Assembly: GCF_014648595.1 (NCBI RefSeq)
Contig: NZ_BMRK01000001.1
Span: forward strand, 186,001 to 250,000
Direction of reading: 5' to 3'
DNA length: 64,000 bases
Origin: Nocardioides luteus
Lineage (GTDB): Bacteria > Actinomycetota > Actinomycetes > Propionibacteriales > Nocardioidaceae
Every line of letters begins with the position of its first letter. Positions within the stretch are counted from its first letter, which is position 1. The position numbers were made by a program, and so were the translations under genes. Positions 43,182-51,948 of the stretch are shown here, piece by piece. The notes beneath the pieces are model-generated. The model was not told the origin of the DNA and did not search any database. It saw nothing but the letters and a program-made list of their open reading frames with translations.

Positions 43182-44956
43182 GCCGACTCCTCCTCGGCCC
43201 GATCGTCGGCCCAGCCGTCCACCGGGTGGGCGCGCTGATCGGCCGCCCACAGCCGGGCATAGCGCCCGCCACGTGCGAGGAGCTCCGCGTGCGTGCCGCG
43301 CTCGGCGACCCGGCCCTCGTCGAGGACGACGATCTGGTCGGCCGCGGTGACCGTGGAGAGACGATGGGCGATCACCAGGAGCGTACGTCCCGCGACCAGG
43401 CGCGACAGCGCCCGCTGCACGAGCGCCTCGGACTCGGGGTCGGCGGCCGCCGTGGCCTCGTCGAGCACGAGGATCGGGGTGTCGGAGAGCAGCGCCCGCG
43501 CGATCGCGACCCGCTGCCGCTCGCCGCCGGAGAGCTGGGCGTCCTCACCGACCACCGAGTCGTAGCCGCGCGCGAGCTCCTCGATGCGGCCGGAGATCTG
43601 CGCGGCCTCCGCCACGCGGCGTACGTCCGCGTCGGGCGCCTCCGGGTGGGCGAGCCGGATGTTGTCCCGGATCGAGGTACGCAGCAGACCGGTGTCCTGG
43701 AAGACGAAGGAGACCTGCGCGTAGAGCTGAGCGCTCGTCATCTCCCGCAGGTCGACCCCGCCGATCGTGATCCGCCCCGCGACGGGGTCGGCGAAACGGG
43801 GCAGGAGCTTGGCCAGCGTCGACTTGCCCGAGCCGGAGTGGCCGACCAGCGCGGTGACGGTGCCGGGCTCGAGCACGAGGTCGACGTCGCGGAGCACCGC
43901 GGGTGAGCCGGGGGAGTAGGCGAAGGAGACGCTCTGGAACTCGACGCGAGCGGAGCCAGGCACGGGGCCGAGATCATCAGGCTCAGGAAGCTCCGGCTCC
44001 GCGAGCAGCCGCTGGATCCGCCGGGCCGCCTCGGTGGCCTCGCGCAGCTCGCGGGCGGCGTAACCCGCCACGGTGACGGGCGCGGTCATCGCCAGGCCGA
44101 GGACGAGGAAGGGGACCAGGTCGGGCCCGGTGATCCACGAGACGCGCAGCATCCAGACCCCGGCGCCCAGGACGAGCACCAGCGTCAGCGCAGGTGTCAG
44201 CGCGAGCTCCATGAGCAGCATCCCGAGAGCGGAGTGGCGCATCCAGGCACGGTTGAAGCCACCGAACCGCACCGCGACCTCGGCCAGCCGCTGATGGGCC
44301 CGGCCGGTCGCGCCGAAGGTCTTGATCTCCGCGATCCCGCCGGTGTTCTCGACCGTCGCCGCGGCGAGCTCGGCCAGCCCGGCGTCATAGTCGCGGTAGA
44401 GCGCACCCGCGCCGCGCATCGAGATCCGGAAGCCGACCACCCCGAGCGCGAGCGGCACCAGGGTGACCAGGGCGAGCGGCGGCGAGACCACGAAGAGATA
44501 CACCGCCACCACCACAGGCATCGTGATCGCCGCGGTCAGCTCCATGACCGAGTGGGCGACCAGGTGGTGCAGCGCGGCGACGTCGTCCTGCACCGCCTTC
44601 TTGACGGTGCCGGAGTTGCGCTCGGTGAACCAGGCCAGCGGCACCCGGCCCAGCCGCGCCACGAGCCGCCGGCGCAGGTGGATCGAGAGGTCCAGGTCGG
44701 CGACGTGGGAGAGCCACGAGGAGCCGAGCACCGTCGCCAGCCGCACCAGCAGCGCCGCCACGCTCACCCAGACCACGACCCAGGCGCGCTCGGCGTCCAC
44801 CGCAGAGCCCGACGCGGCCGGCAGCAGGATCCGGGCCAGCTCGACGATTCCGACCAGCGGCACCAGCGCGGCGACGGTCGAGGCGACCATCAGCAGCAGG
44901 CTGCCGAGCAGCCTTCCGCGGACAGGTCGAAGCGTTTGGAGGAGGGGTGAGCGCAA
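43178..44956 (-). CDS. ABC transporter, fused membrane and ATPase domains (first subunit)
   Basis: 592 residues from TTG 44956, which has AGGA six bases upstream; other in-frame starts run through the TrkA gene. Membrane domain (about 20-310, including LVPFLVLGLAMTAPVTVAGY) then ATPase with GHSGSGKST, LSGGERQRVAIARAL and ILVLDEATAAADPES. The second Ala in the DEATAAAD segment is usual. Forms a heterodimer with the downstream subunit. It lies 52 bp after the TrkA gene on the same strand. Confidence 0.87.
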   Translation of the reverse strand: MRSPLLQTLRPVRGRLLGSLLLMVASTVAALVPLVGIVELARILLPAASGSAVDAERAWVVVWVSVAALLVRLATVLGSSWLSHVADLDLSIHLRRRLVARLGRVPLAWFTERNSGTVKKAVQDDVAALHHLVAHSVMELTAAITMPVVVAVYLFVVSPPLALVTLVPLALGVVGFRISMRGAGALYRDYDAGLAELAAATVENTGGIAEIKTFGATGRAHQRLAEVAVRFGGFNRAWMRHSALGMLLMELALTPALTLVLVLGAGVWMLRVSWITGPDLVPFLVLGLAMTAPVTVAGYAARELREATEAARRIQRLLAEPELPEPDDLGPVPGSARVEFQSVSFAYSPGSPAVLRDVDLVLEPGTVTALVGHSGSGKSTLAKLLPRFADPVAGRITIGGVDLREMTSAQLYAQVSFVFQDTGLLRTSIRDNIRLAHPEAPDADVRRVAEAAQISGRIEELARGYDSVVGEDAQLSGGERQRVAIARALLSDTPILVLDEATAAADPESEALVQRALSRLVAGRTLLVIAHRLSTVTAADQIVVLDEGRVAERGTHAELLARGGRYARLWAADQRAHPVDGWADDRAEEESA

Positions 44957-45008
44957 GGAATGTCCTGCCGAGATCGAGGGGTTGCTGCGTACGAGCCTTG
45001 AGGAGCGG

Positions 45009-45680
45009 TCAGCCGCCGTGGCCGTTCGGAGCCAGGAGCCGCTCGAGCTCGTCCTCCTTCTCGGTCGGGACGACGAAGAGGAGCTCGTCGCCCTGCTCGA
45101 GAGGCTGCTCGGGTGTGGGTACGTAGACCTGCCCGTCACGCAGCAGCGTGACCAGCGCGCAGTTCTCCGGGAACGGCACCAGGCCGGTCGGCTTGCCGAC
45201 GTAGGGGGAGTCGGCCGGAAGCGTGATCTCGACCAGGTTGGCCTGGCCCTGCCGGAAGGTGAACAGGCGCACCAGGTCGCCGACGGTGACGGCCTCCTCG
45301 ACCAGCGCGGACATGATCCGCGGGGTGGAGACGTTGACGTCGACGCCCCAGGCCTCGGTGAAGAGCCACTCGTTGTTGGGGTGGTTGACCCGGCCGACCG
45401 TACGCGGCACCCCGAACTCCGTCTTGGCCAGCAGCGAGCAGACCAGGTTGGCCTTGTCGTCACCGGTCGCGGCGATGACCACGTCACAGTTGTCCAGGCG
45501 CGCCTCCTCGAGCGAGGAGAGCTCGCAGGCGTCGGCCAGCAGCCACTCCGCGTCGGCGACCCGCTCGGGCTTGATCGAGCCCGGGTTCTTGTCGATGAGG
45601 AGCACCTCGTGGCCGTTGGTGATCAGCTCGCGGGCGATGGAGCGGCCTACGGCGCCCGCTCCGGCGATAGCAACTCTCAT
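45009..45680 (-). CDS. TrkA-type potassium uptake regulator (CeoC-like)
   Basis: 223 residues. N-terminal Rossmann RCK domain: VAIAGAGAVGRSIARELI binds NAD(H) or ATP, and DVVIAATGDDKANLVCSLLA is the family block. The C-terminal RCK-C domain covers about 140-220 (QANLVEITLPADSPYVGKP). These peripheral proteins gate K+ channels or Trk/Ktr pores. ATG 45680 is 2 bp after the partner gene's stop. No TrkH/KtrB pore gene is in the window. Confidence 0.92.
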   Translation of the reverse strand: MRVAIAGAGAVGRSIARELITNGHEVLLIDKNPGSIKPERVADAEWLLADACELSSLEEARLDNCDVVIAATGDDKANLVCSLLAKTEFGVPRTVGRVNHPNNEWLFTEAWGVDVNVSTPRIMSALVEEAVTVGDLVRLFTFRQGQANLVEITLPADSPYVGKPTGLVPFPENCALVTLLRDGQVYVPTPEQPLEQGDELLFVVPTEKEDELERLLAPNGHGG

Positions 45681-45682
45681 CG

Positions 45683-46345
45683 TCAGTCGTCCTCGGGGCC
45701 GTGCTTGATGGTCTTGTAGGCCTGCGCGGTGTTCTCCTCGCGCATCACGATGTGGAGCACGTCGCCCTCCTGGATGACGCTCTCGCGCACCGGCAGGACA
45801 CCCTCGCCGAGCCGGTCGATCCAGGCGATCCGGCTGCCGGACTGCTGCTGGAACTTCACCGTCCGCTGACCGACCCAGGACTCGGGCATGAGCACCTGGT
45901 CGATGCGGATGTTGCCGGACATGTCCCGGAAGTCGGGCTCGGCACCGGCCGGCAGGAGCCGGCGGAGCACCTGGTCGGCGGTCCACTTCACGGTCGCCAC
46001 GGTGCTGATCCCGAGGCGCTGGTAGACCTCGGCGCGGCCGGGGTCGTAGATGCGGGCCACGACCTGCTGGATGCCGAACTCCTCGCGCGCGACCCGGGCG
46101 GCGATGATGTTGGAGTTGTCACCGCTGGAGACCGCGGCGAACGCCTCGGCGCGCTTGATGCCGGCCTTGAGCAGCACCTCGCGGTCGAAGCCCATCCCGG
46201 CGACCTTGTCGCCGTTGAAGCCCGGCCCGAGGCGTCGGAACGCGTCGGGGTTCTGGTCGATGACCGAGACCGTGTGGTTGCGGTCCTCGAGGCTCCTGGC
46301 CAGGGTGGAGCCGACACGGCCACAGCCCATGATCACTACGTGCAC
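45683..46345 (-). CDS. TrkA-type potassium uptake regulator (CeoB-like)
   Basis: 220 residues from GTG 46345: MHVVIMGCGRVGSTLARSLE is the NAD-binding start, AFAAVSSGDNSNIIAARVAR the family block, and an RCK-C domain ends near HIVMREENT. Tandem with the CeoC-like gene, and divergent from a KimA-like K+ transporter gene, which supports a potassium role for the whole cluster. Confidence 0.92.
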   Translation of the reverse strand: MHVVIMGCGRVGSTLARSLEDRNHTVSVIDQNPDAFRRLGPGFNGDKVAGMGFDREVLLKAGIKRAEAFAAVSSGDNSNIIAARVAREEFGIQQVVARIYDPGRAEVYQRLGISTVATVKWTADQVLRRLLPAGAEPDFRDMSGNIRIDQVLMPESWVGQRTVKFQQQSGSRIAWIDRLGEGVLPVRESVIQEGDVLHIVMREENTAQAYKTIKHGPEDD

Positions 46346-46462
46346 CGTGTCATGATTGCACTCGTCCGGCTGTCGCGTCGCGTACGCCCGCGGGGTTGGC
46401 GTGTTCGCGCTGGTGGCGCGCTTCACGCTGATCCGAAAGCGCACGGAAGCGGCGATGTGCCG

Positions 46463-46476
46463 TAGCGTCTGCGGTT
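46463..46476 (+). promoter_or_regulatory. Candidate -10 element of the APC transporter gene
   Basis: TAGCGT at 46463-46468 lies eight bases before GTG 46477. Confidence 0.35.
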
Positions 46477-48489
46477 GTGGGTGTTGGTGACGTATCCAAG
46501 CGGATCCTGATCGGGCGCAAGCTCCGCAGCTCGCAGCTCGGTGAGACGCTGCTGCCGAAGCGCATCGCCCTCCCCGTTTTCGCCAGCGACGCGCTCTCCT
46601 CGGTGGCCTACGCCCCCGACGAGGTCTTCATCATGCTCTCGGTCGCCGGCGCTTCGGCCTACGTGTGGTCCTGGAAGATCGCGCTGGTCGTCGTCCTGGT
46701 CATGATCGCGGTGATCGCATCCTACCGGCAGACCGTGCACGCCTACCCCTCCGGCGGTGGCGACTACGAGGTGGCGAGGGTCAACCTGGGTGACAAGGCC
46801 GGTACGACGGTGGCCAGCGCCCTGCTCGTCGACTACGTCCTCACCGTCGCGGTCTCGATCTCCTCGGGCGCCAACTACGCAGGGGCGGCGATCCCGTTCC
46901 TACGTGGCCACGAGGTCCTGCTGGCTATGGGCCTGGTCGTCCTGCTCGCCGCGATGAATCTGCGCGGCATCCGCGAGGCCGGCACCGCGTTCGCGATCCC
47001 GACCTACCTGTTCATGTTCGCGATCGGCGCGATGGCGGTCACCGGCTTCGTCCGGATGGCGACCGGTGACCTGCCGAAGGTCGAGAGCGCCTCGCTCGAC
47101 ATCGCGCCCGTGCCCGGCTGGGAGGAGCCGCTGGGCGGGCTGGCGCTGGCCTTCCTGCTCGCCCGGGCCTTCTCCTCGGGGTCGGCGGCGCTGACCGGCG
47201 TGGAGGCGGTCTCCAACGGCGTACCGGCCTTCCGCAAGCCCAAGTCGAGGAACGCCGCCACCACTCTGGCCATGCTGGGCCTGGCCGCGATCACCATGAT
47301 GATGAGCGTCATCGTGCTGGCCCGCGAGATGGGCATCCGGATGGTCGACCCCGCCGAACAGCACCGGCTGCTGCTCGACGGCGTGCCGCTCTCGGACAGC
47401 CACGTCCAGGACCCGGCCATCGCGCAGATCGGGCGGGCGGTCTTCGACGGGTTCCCGCCCGCGTTCTACCTGGTCGTGGTCGTCACCGGCCTGATCCTGG
47501 TGCTCGCCGCCAACACCGCGTTCAACGGCTTCCCCGTGCTCGCCTCGATCCTGGCCAAGGACGGCTACGCCCCGCGGGCGCTCGGCGCCCGAGGCGACCG
47601 GCTGGCCTACTCCAACGGCATCGCCTTCCTGGCGATCATGGCGATGGTCCTGATCCTCGTCTTCGAGGCCGAGACGACGCGGTTGATCCAGCTCTACATC
47701 GTCGGCGTCTTCGTCTCCTTCAACCTCAGCCAGCTCGGCATGATCCGTCACTGGACCCGCGAGCTGCGCACGACCCGCGACCCCGGCGTACGCCTGCGGA
47801 TGCAGCGCTCGCGGTTGATCAACACCGTCGGACTGTGCCTGACCGCGGTGGTGCTGGTCGTCGTGCTGGTCACGAAGTTCCTGGCCGGGGCCTGGATCGC
47901 GATCCTGGCGATGGTGATCTTCTACGCCGGGATGCGCAGCATCAGCCGCCACTACGCGAACGTCGCGCGCGAGCTCGCCGCCGACGAGCAGGACCGGGTG
48001 CTGCCGACCCGGGTGCACGCGATCGTGCTCGTCTCGAAGCTCCACAAGCCGACCTTGCGCGCGCTCGCCTTCGCCCAGGCCACCCGGCCGAACGCACTCG
48101 AGGCGGTGACCGTCTCGACCACCGACTCCGACACGGCCGAGCTGCTGGAGCAGTGGGACGAGCGCAACCTGCCGATGCCCCTGAAGGTGCTCCACTCGCC
48201 CTACCGCGAGCTGGTCCGGCCGGTGGTCGAGTACGCCTCGGCCATCCGGGACGCCAACCCGCGTGGTGTGGTGGCCGTCTACATCCCCGAGTACGTCGTC
48301 GGCCGGTGGTGGGAGCAGTTCCTGCACAACCAGACCGCACTGCGGCTCAAGGGCCGGCTGCTGTTCACCCCCGGCGTCATGGTGATCTCGGTTCCCTACC
48401 AGCTGGCTTCGGGCAAGGAGCGTGCCAAGGAGATGCGCGACGAATACTGGCTCGCCCCCGGCCTGCGCCGCGGAAGCGGCCGTCGATGA
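46477..48489 (+). CDS. APC-family permease, KimA-like (probable potassium importer)
   Basis: 670 residues. About twelve helices; the entry PVFASDALSSVAYAPDE, YPSGGGDYEVA and RAFSSGSAALTGVEAVSNG match the APC/KUP-superfamily branch that includes B. subtilis KimA. A ~200-residue cytoplasmic C-terminal domain (from about 480, RVHAIVLVSKLHKPTLRALA) is typical of that branch. Divergent from two TrkA-type genes; the group APC-ceoB-ceoC with the TrmA-like gene corresponds to Rv2689c-Rv2692 of M. tuberculosis as I recall. ATGA overlap with the next gene. Confidence 0.88.
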   Translation: MGVGDVSKRILIGRKLRSSQLGETLLPKRIALPVFASDALSSVAYAPDEVFIMLSVAGASAYVWSWKIALVVVLVMIAVIASYRQTVHAYPSGGGDYEVARVNLGDKAGTTVASALLVDYVLTVAVSISSGANYAGAAIPFLRGHEVLLAMGLVVLLAAMNLRGIREAGTAFAIPTYLFMFAIGAMAVTGFVRMATGDLPKVESASLDIAPVPGWEEPLGGLALAFLLARAFSSGSAALTGVEAVSNGVPAFRKPKSRNAATTLAMLGLAAITMMMSVIVLAREMGIRMVDPAEQHRLLLDGVPLSDSHVQDPAIAQIGRAVFDGFPPAFYLVVVVTGLILVLAANTAFNGFPVLASILAKDGYAPRALGARGDRLAYSNGIAFLAIMAMVLILVFEAETTRLIQLYIVGVFVSFNLSQLGMIRHWTRELRTTRDPGVRLRMQRSRLINTVGLCLTAVVLVVVLVTKFLAGAWIAILAMVIFYAGMRSISRHYANVARELAADEQDRVLPTRVHAIVLVSKLHKPTLRALAFAQATRPNALEAVTVSTTDSDTAELLEQWDERNLPMPLKVLHSPYRELVRPVVEYASAIRDANPRGVVAVYIPEYVVGRWWEQFLHNQTALRLKGRLLFTPGVMVISVPYQLASGKERAKEMRDEYWLAPGLRRGSGRR

Positions 48490-49652
48490 GCCGGGGCAAC
48501 CGCGGCCGTCGGCCACGTCCGAAGGCGGCCAAGGGCGAGTCCTACGCCGGTCGGCGCTTCGAGGTCGAGATCGGCCCGGTCGCGCACGGCGGCCACTTCG
48601 TCGCCCGGTTGCAGATCGAGGACGCCTCCCGGGTGGTCTTCGTACGCCACGCCCTGCCCGGCGAGCGAGCCGTCGTCGAGATCACCGAGGGGCGTGCCGG
48701 TGACCGGTTCTGGCGCGGCGACGCCGTCGAGGTCCTCGAGCCGGCGCCGGAACGGTTGGTTCCGCCCTGTCCCTACGCCGGCCCCGGCCTCTGCGGCGGC
48801 TGCGACTTCCAGCACGTCGCCCTGCCCGCCCAGCGTGAGCTGAAGGCGAGCGTGCTGCGCGAGCAGCTGGTGCGGCTCGGCGGCCTGGCCGCCACCGACC
48901 CGCTGGTCGCCGACCTCAGCGTCGAGGCGGTCCCCGGCGACGTCGACGGCCTCCGCTGGCGCACCCGTCAGCGCTACGCCCGGATGCCTGACGGCGGCCG
49001 CGCGATGCGCAAGTACCGCTCCCACGAGGTCATCCCGATCGCCGACTGCCTCATCGCCGCGCCCGACGCCCGCGAGCCGGCTCCCGGCACGGTGGTCGAG
49101 AAGGTCGCCGTCGACGGTTCCGAGCACGCCTTCAAGGTCGCCGCCGACGGCTTCTGGCAGGTCCACCCCGGCGCCCCGACAGCGCTCGTCTCGGCCGTGC
49201 TCTCCGCCCTCTCGCCGGCCCCCGGCGAGTCTGTCCTGGACCTCTACGCCGGCGTCGGCCTCTTCTCGGCCTTCCTGGCCGACCGCGTCGGCCCGGCGGG
49301 ACGGGTCGTGGCCATCGAGGGCGACCCGACCGCCTCCTCCCTCTCGGTCGGCAACGTCCCCGCCGCCGAGGTGTCCGCCGGCGACGTCGCTACCGTGCTC
49401 GGCGGCCTCGAGCCGGGCCCCTTCGACCTCGTCGTCCTCGACCCGCCCCGCGAGGGCGCGCGTCGCGCGGTCGTCGAGGCGGTCGCCGCTCGGGCCCCTC
49501 GCAAGGTGGCGTACGTCGCCTGCGACCCCGCCGCCCTCGCCCGCGACGTCGCGATCTTCGCCGAGCACGGCTACCACCTCCGCTCCTTGCGCGCCTTCGA
49601 CCTCTTCCCGATGACGCACCACGTCGAGGCCGTCGCGCTGCTCACCCGCTGA
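48486..49652 (+). CDS. TrmA/RlmCD-family RNA (uracil-5-) methyltransferase
   Basis: 388 residues. N-terminal TRAM-like beta domain (about 25-90), an iron-sulfur-type cysteine set (PCPYAGPGLCGGCDFQH), and a class I methyltransferase domain with LDLYAGVGLFSAFLA. VLDPPREGARR and YVACDPAALARD contain the catalytic Cys. It methylates a uridine C5 in tRNA or rRNA; which one cannot be told. ATG 48486 overlaps the transporter stop. Confidence 0.9.
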   Translation: MSRGNRGRRPRPKAAKGESYAGRRFEVEIGPVAHGGHFVARLQIEDASRVVFVRHALPGERAVVEITEGRAGDRFWRGDAVEVLEPAPERLVPPCPYAGPGLCGGCDFQHVALPAQRELKASVLREQLVRLGGLAATDPLVADLSVEAVPGDVDGLRWRTRQRYARMPDGGRAMRKYRSHEVIPIADCLIAAPDAREPAPGTVVEKVAVDGSEHAFKVAADGFWQVHPGAPTALVSAVLSALSPAPGESVLDLYAGVGLFSAFLADRVGPAGRVVAIEGDPTASSLSVGNVPAAEVSAGDVATVLGGLEPGPFDLVVLDPPREGARRAVVEAVAARAPRKVAYVACDPAALARDVAIFAEHGYHLRSLRAFDLFPMTHHVEAVALLTR

Positions 49653-49661
49653 AGCGGCCCT

Positions 49662-49685
49662 CCGGTGGTCGATCTCGTCGAGACC
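49662..49685. repeat. 24-bp dispersed intergenic repeat, copy 2 (inverted)
   Basis: CCGGTGGTCGAT followed by CTCGTCGAGACC, the reverse complement of the copy at 23056-23079 with two changes. A further half copy (CCGGTGGTCGG) follows at about 49694. Confidence 0.7.
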
Positions 49686-49746
49686 TGGTTGCCCCGGTGG
49701 TCGGATATCTGTTGCGCCCGCACCGGATCAGCGCTGTGCTACTCCC

Positions 49747-50562
49747 GTGAGCGATGACCTGTGGGGTACCGACCGGCTCGACCTGCCCGCCTACCTGGAG
49801 CGCATCGGCCGCACCGAGCCGCCGGGCCCTTCACGTGAGGCGCTGGAGGAGCTCTACGACGCCCATCTGCGCACCTTCACCTTCGACAACATCGACGTGC
49901 TGCTCGACCAGCACCCTGGCGTCGACCTGCCCGACGTGCAGGCGAAGTTCGTCGGCCGGGGGAGGGGCGGCTACTGCTTCGAGCACGGCACGCTGTTCGC
50001 GGCGGTCCTGGACCGCCTCGGCTACGCCGTCGAGCGCCGCCTCGCCCGGGTCGGCGACCCCACCGCCGCAGGACGTACGCATCTGGTGGCCGCCGTCGAC
50101 CTCGGCGGCGAGCGGCTGCTGGCCGACCCCGGGTTCGGGCTGAGCGTGTGGCGGCCGATCCCGCTGGTCGACGGCGCGGTCGACGAGATGGGCGGCATCA
50201 CCCACCGGGTGCGGCGAGGGGAGTTCGGCTGGGCGCTGGAGCGCGCCAAGGGTGACGGCTGGGAGCTCATGCACACCCACGACGAGGCGCTGGTGGTGCC
50301 CGTCGACGTAGCGATCGGCCACCACTACACCAGCACCCACCCCACGGTGCACTTCCGTCACCGGCTGATCACCACCAAGCTCCTCGCCGACCGCCACGTC
50401 AGCCTCACCCACAACACGGTCACCATCCGCCGCGAGGGCCAGGAGACCGAGCACCGCGAGATCGGGCTCGACGAGGTGATGGCCTACCTCGAGGAGCTCG
50501 AGGTGCCGCTCACCGACGACGAGCGGGTCCGCCTCCGCGAGCGGTTGGCGTCGCTCGACTAG
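49747..50562 (+). CDS. Arylamine N-acetyltransferase
   Basis: 271 residues from GTG 49747. The catalytic triad is visible: Cys77 in GRGGYCFEHG, His112 in GRTHLVAAV and Asp127 in LLADPGFG. The enzyme transfers acetyl from acetyl-CoA to arylamines or hydrazines by ping-pong chemistry; the physiological substrate is unknown. Length is normal. Its last 53 bases overlap the convergent NmrA-like gene. Confidence 0.93.
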   Translation: MSDDLWGTDRLDLPAYLERIGRTEPPGPSREALEELYDAHLRTFTFDNIDVLLDQHPGVDLPDVQAKFVGRGRGGYCFEHGTLFAAVLDRLGYAVERRLARVGDPTAAGRTHLVAAVDLGGERLLADPGFGLSVWRPIPLVDGAVDEMGGITHRVRRGEFGWALERAKGDGWELMHTHDEALVVPVDVAIGHHYTSTHPTVHFRHRLITTKLLADRHVSLTHNTVTIRREGQETEHREIGLDEVMAYLEELEVPLTDDERVRLRERLASLD

Positions 50563-51451
50563 GGGCAGGCGCGGGGAACTCGGCAGCGTGCTCGATGGCC
50601 CACGTGGCGAAGGTGGTGGCTGGTCGCCCGGTGAGGCGTTGGAGATGATCGGTGATGCGGGTTGAGGCCGGTCGCTGCGTCGAGGCCGCGATCAGTGCTT
50701 CGACGAGGGGCTGTGGCCGACCGTCAGTGAGCATGCGCGCCCGCGCCTGGTCTACCGGGAGCGGCCGGAAACGCAACGGGCGCTGCAGCGCGGCACCTAG
50801 TCGACCCACCTGCTCGGCGCGGGTGAGGGCTTCGGGGCCGGTGAGGAGATACGGGCCGTCGTCGAGGTGGGCGCGCGGCGTGAGCAGTGCGGCGGCGACG
50901 GCGCGGGCGACGTCTCGTTCGTCGACCACGGGTGTACGCGGAACGTCTGGGCCGGCGACCTCGTCGGTCACGCGCAGCTGCGCCACCCAACCGCGTGCGT
51001 TCGACGCCAGCGTGTCGCTGCGCAGCACGATCGGATCCAGGCCGGCTTCATCCAGCAGGGCCTCCACCTCTGCATGGACCTGGACGATCGGATCGCTCTG
51101 CTGAGGTGCGCTGTCGTCGATGGCGGTCGACGACAGGTAGACGACGCGAGGCGAGGTCCTGACGAGCTCGGCGAGGATCTTCCGAGCCGGGCTGGCATCG
51201 AGTAGCGGCCAGATCAGGAAGACCGCGTCCATCCCGTGGAGCGCTGCACGTACGTCAGCGGGGTCCGTGAGGTCACCCACCAGCCAGTCGACGTCAGGTC
51301 GCGGCCCGGGCGATCGCCGCACCAGGCATCGCACGTGCGTGTCGAGCGCTACGAGCCGATCGACCACTTCCCGACCGACGTTGCCGGTCGCGCCGGTGAC
51401 GAGGATCGATGGACGGTGACGAGAACCCGCGGGGCCAGGTGTGTCAGGCAT
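50510..51451 (-). CDS. NmrA-like NAD(P)-binding protein (atypical SDR)
   Basis: 313 residues. ILVTGATGNVGREVVDRL binds NAD(P); VDWLVGDLTDPADVRAAL and RVVYLSSTA follow in the order of the NmrA/SDR5 group, and the usual YxxxK pair is missing. Such proteins act as redox sensors or quinone reductases. The C-terminus (AGGGPARRR-like, basic) is encoded inside the 3' end of the acetyltransferase gene. Divergent from a MerR regulator across a 16-bp palindrome. Confidence 0.87.
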   Translation of the reverse strand: MPDTPGPAGSRHRPSILVTGATGNVGREVVDRLVALDTHVRCLVRRSPGPRPDVDWLVGDLTDPADVRAALHGMDAVFLIWPLLDASPARKILAELVRTSPRVVYLSSTAIDDSAPQQSDPIVQVHAEVEALLDEAGLDPIVLRSDTLASNARGWVAQLRVTDEVAGPDVPRTPVVDERDVARAVAAALLTPRAHLDDGPYLLTGPEALTRAEQVGRLGAALQRPLRFRPLPVDQARARMLTDGRPQPLVEALIAASTQRPASTRITDHLQRLTGRPATTFATWAIEHAAEFPAPAPSRATPTARGGGPARRR

Positions 51452-51468
51452 GATCGGGACGCTAAGGG

Positions 51469-51484
51469 TTCATGTCGACATGAA
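51469..51484. promoter_or_regulatory. Perfect palindrome TTCATGTCGACATGAA, probable MerR operator
   Basis: 16-bp perfect palindrome in the 44-bp divergent gap between the NmrA-like gene and the MerR gene, where a MerR site would overlap promoters of both. Confidence 0.6.
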
Positions 51485-51495
51485 GGCAAGGTGTG

Positions 51496-51870
51496 ATGGT
51501 GCGGACGATCGGTGAGGTGGCCGCAGAGGTCGGCGTCGAGCCCCATGTGCTGCGGCACTGGGAACAGGTGGGCGCACTCACTGTGAGCCGCGACGGGAAC
51601 GGATATCGCACCTATGACGACCGCGCTGTCGAGCAAGCACGCACGGTGCTGAAGCTCCGGCGGGTGGGGCTCTCGCTGCCCGAGGTGATCGCCGCCATGG
51701 CGCCGAAGAAGGCAGCCGCGCAAGCGATCGTGACGGCGAAGATCGACGACCTGGAAGGCGAGATCACCCGTACGCGGCAAGCGATCACGTTCTTGCGACA
51801 CACGGCCGAGTGTCGCCATCGATACCTCGACGACTGCCCCGAATGTGCGAGCTTCGTCCGGGAACCCTGA
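51496..51870 (+). CDS. MerR-family transcriptional regulator
   Basis: 124 residues. The winged helix is TIGEVAAEVGVEPHVLRHWE and a coiled coil follows. The C-terminus has CRHRYLDDCPECASF, three cysteines that could bind a metal or sense redox. Start ATG 51496 (GTG 51493 adds one residue). It probably controls the divergent NmrA-like gene. Confidence 0.9.
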   Translation: MVRTIGEVAAEVGVEPHVLRHWEQVGALTVSRDGNGYRTYDDRAVEQARTVLKLRRVGLSLPEVIAAMAPKKAAAQAIVTAKIDDLEGEITRTRQAITFLRHTAECRHRYLDDCPECASFVREP

Positions 51871-51948
51871 GTCGCGACCGCGAATCTCGACCGCGGGTCT
51901 CGACCGCCGACGTTGCCTGCTCGCCGTCGGCGGGGCCCCATGCGACGG

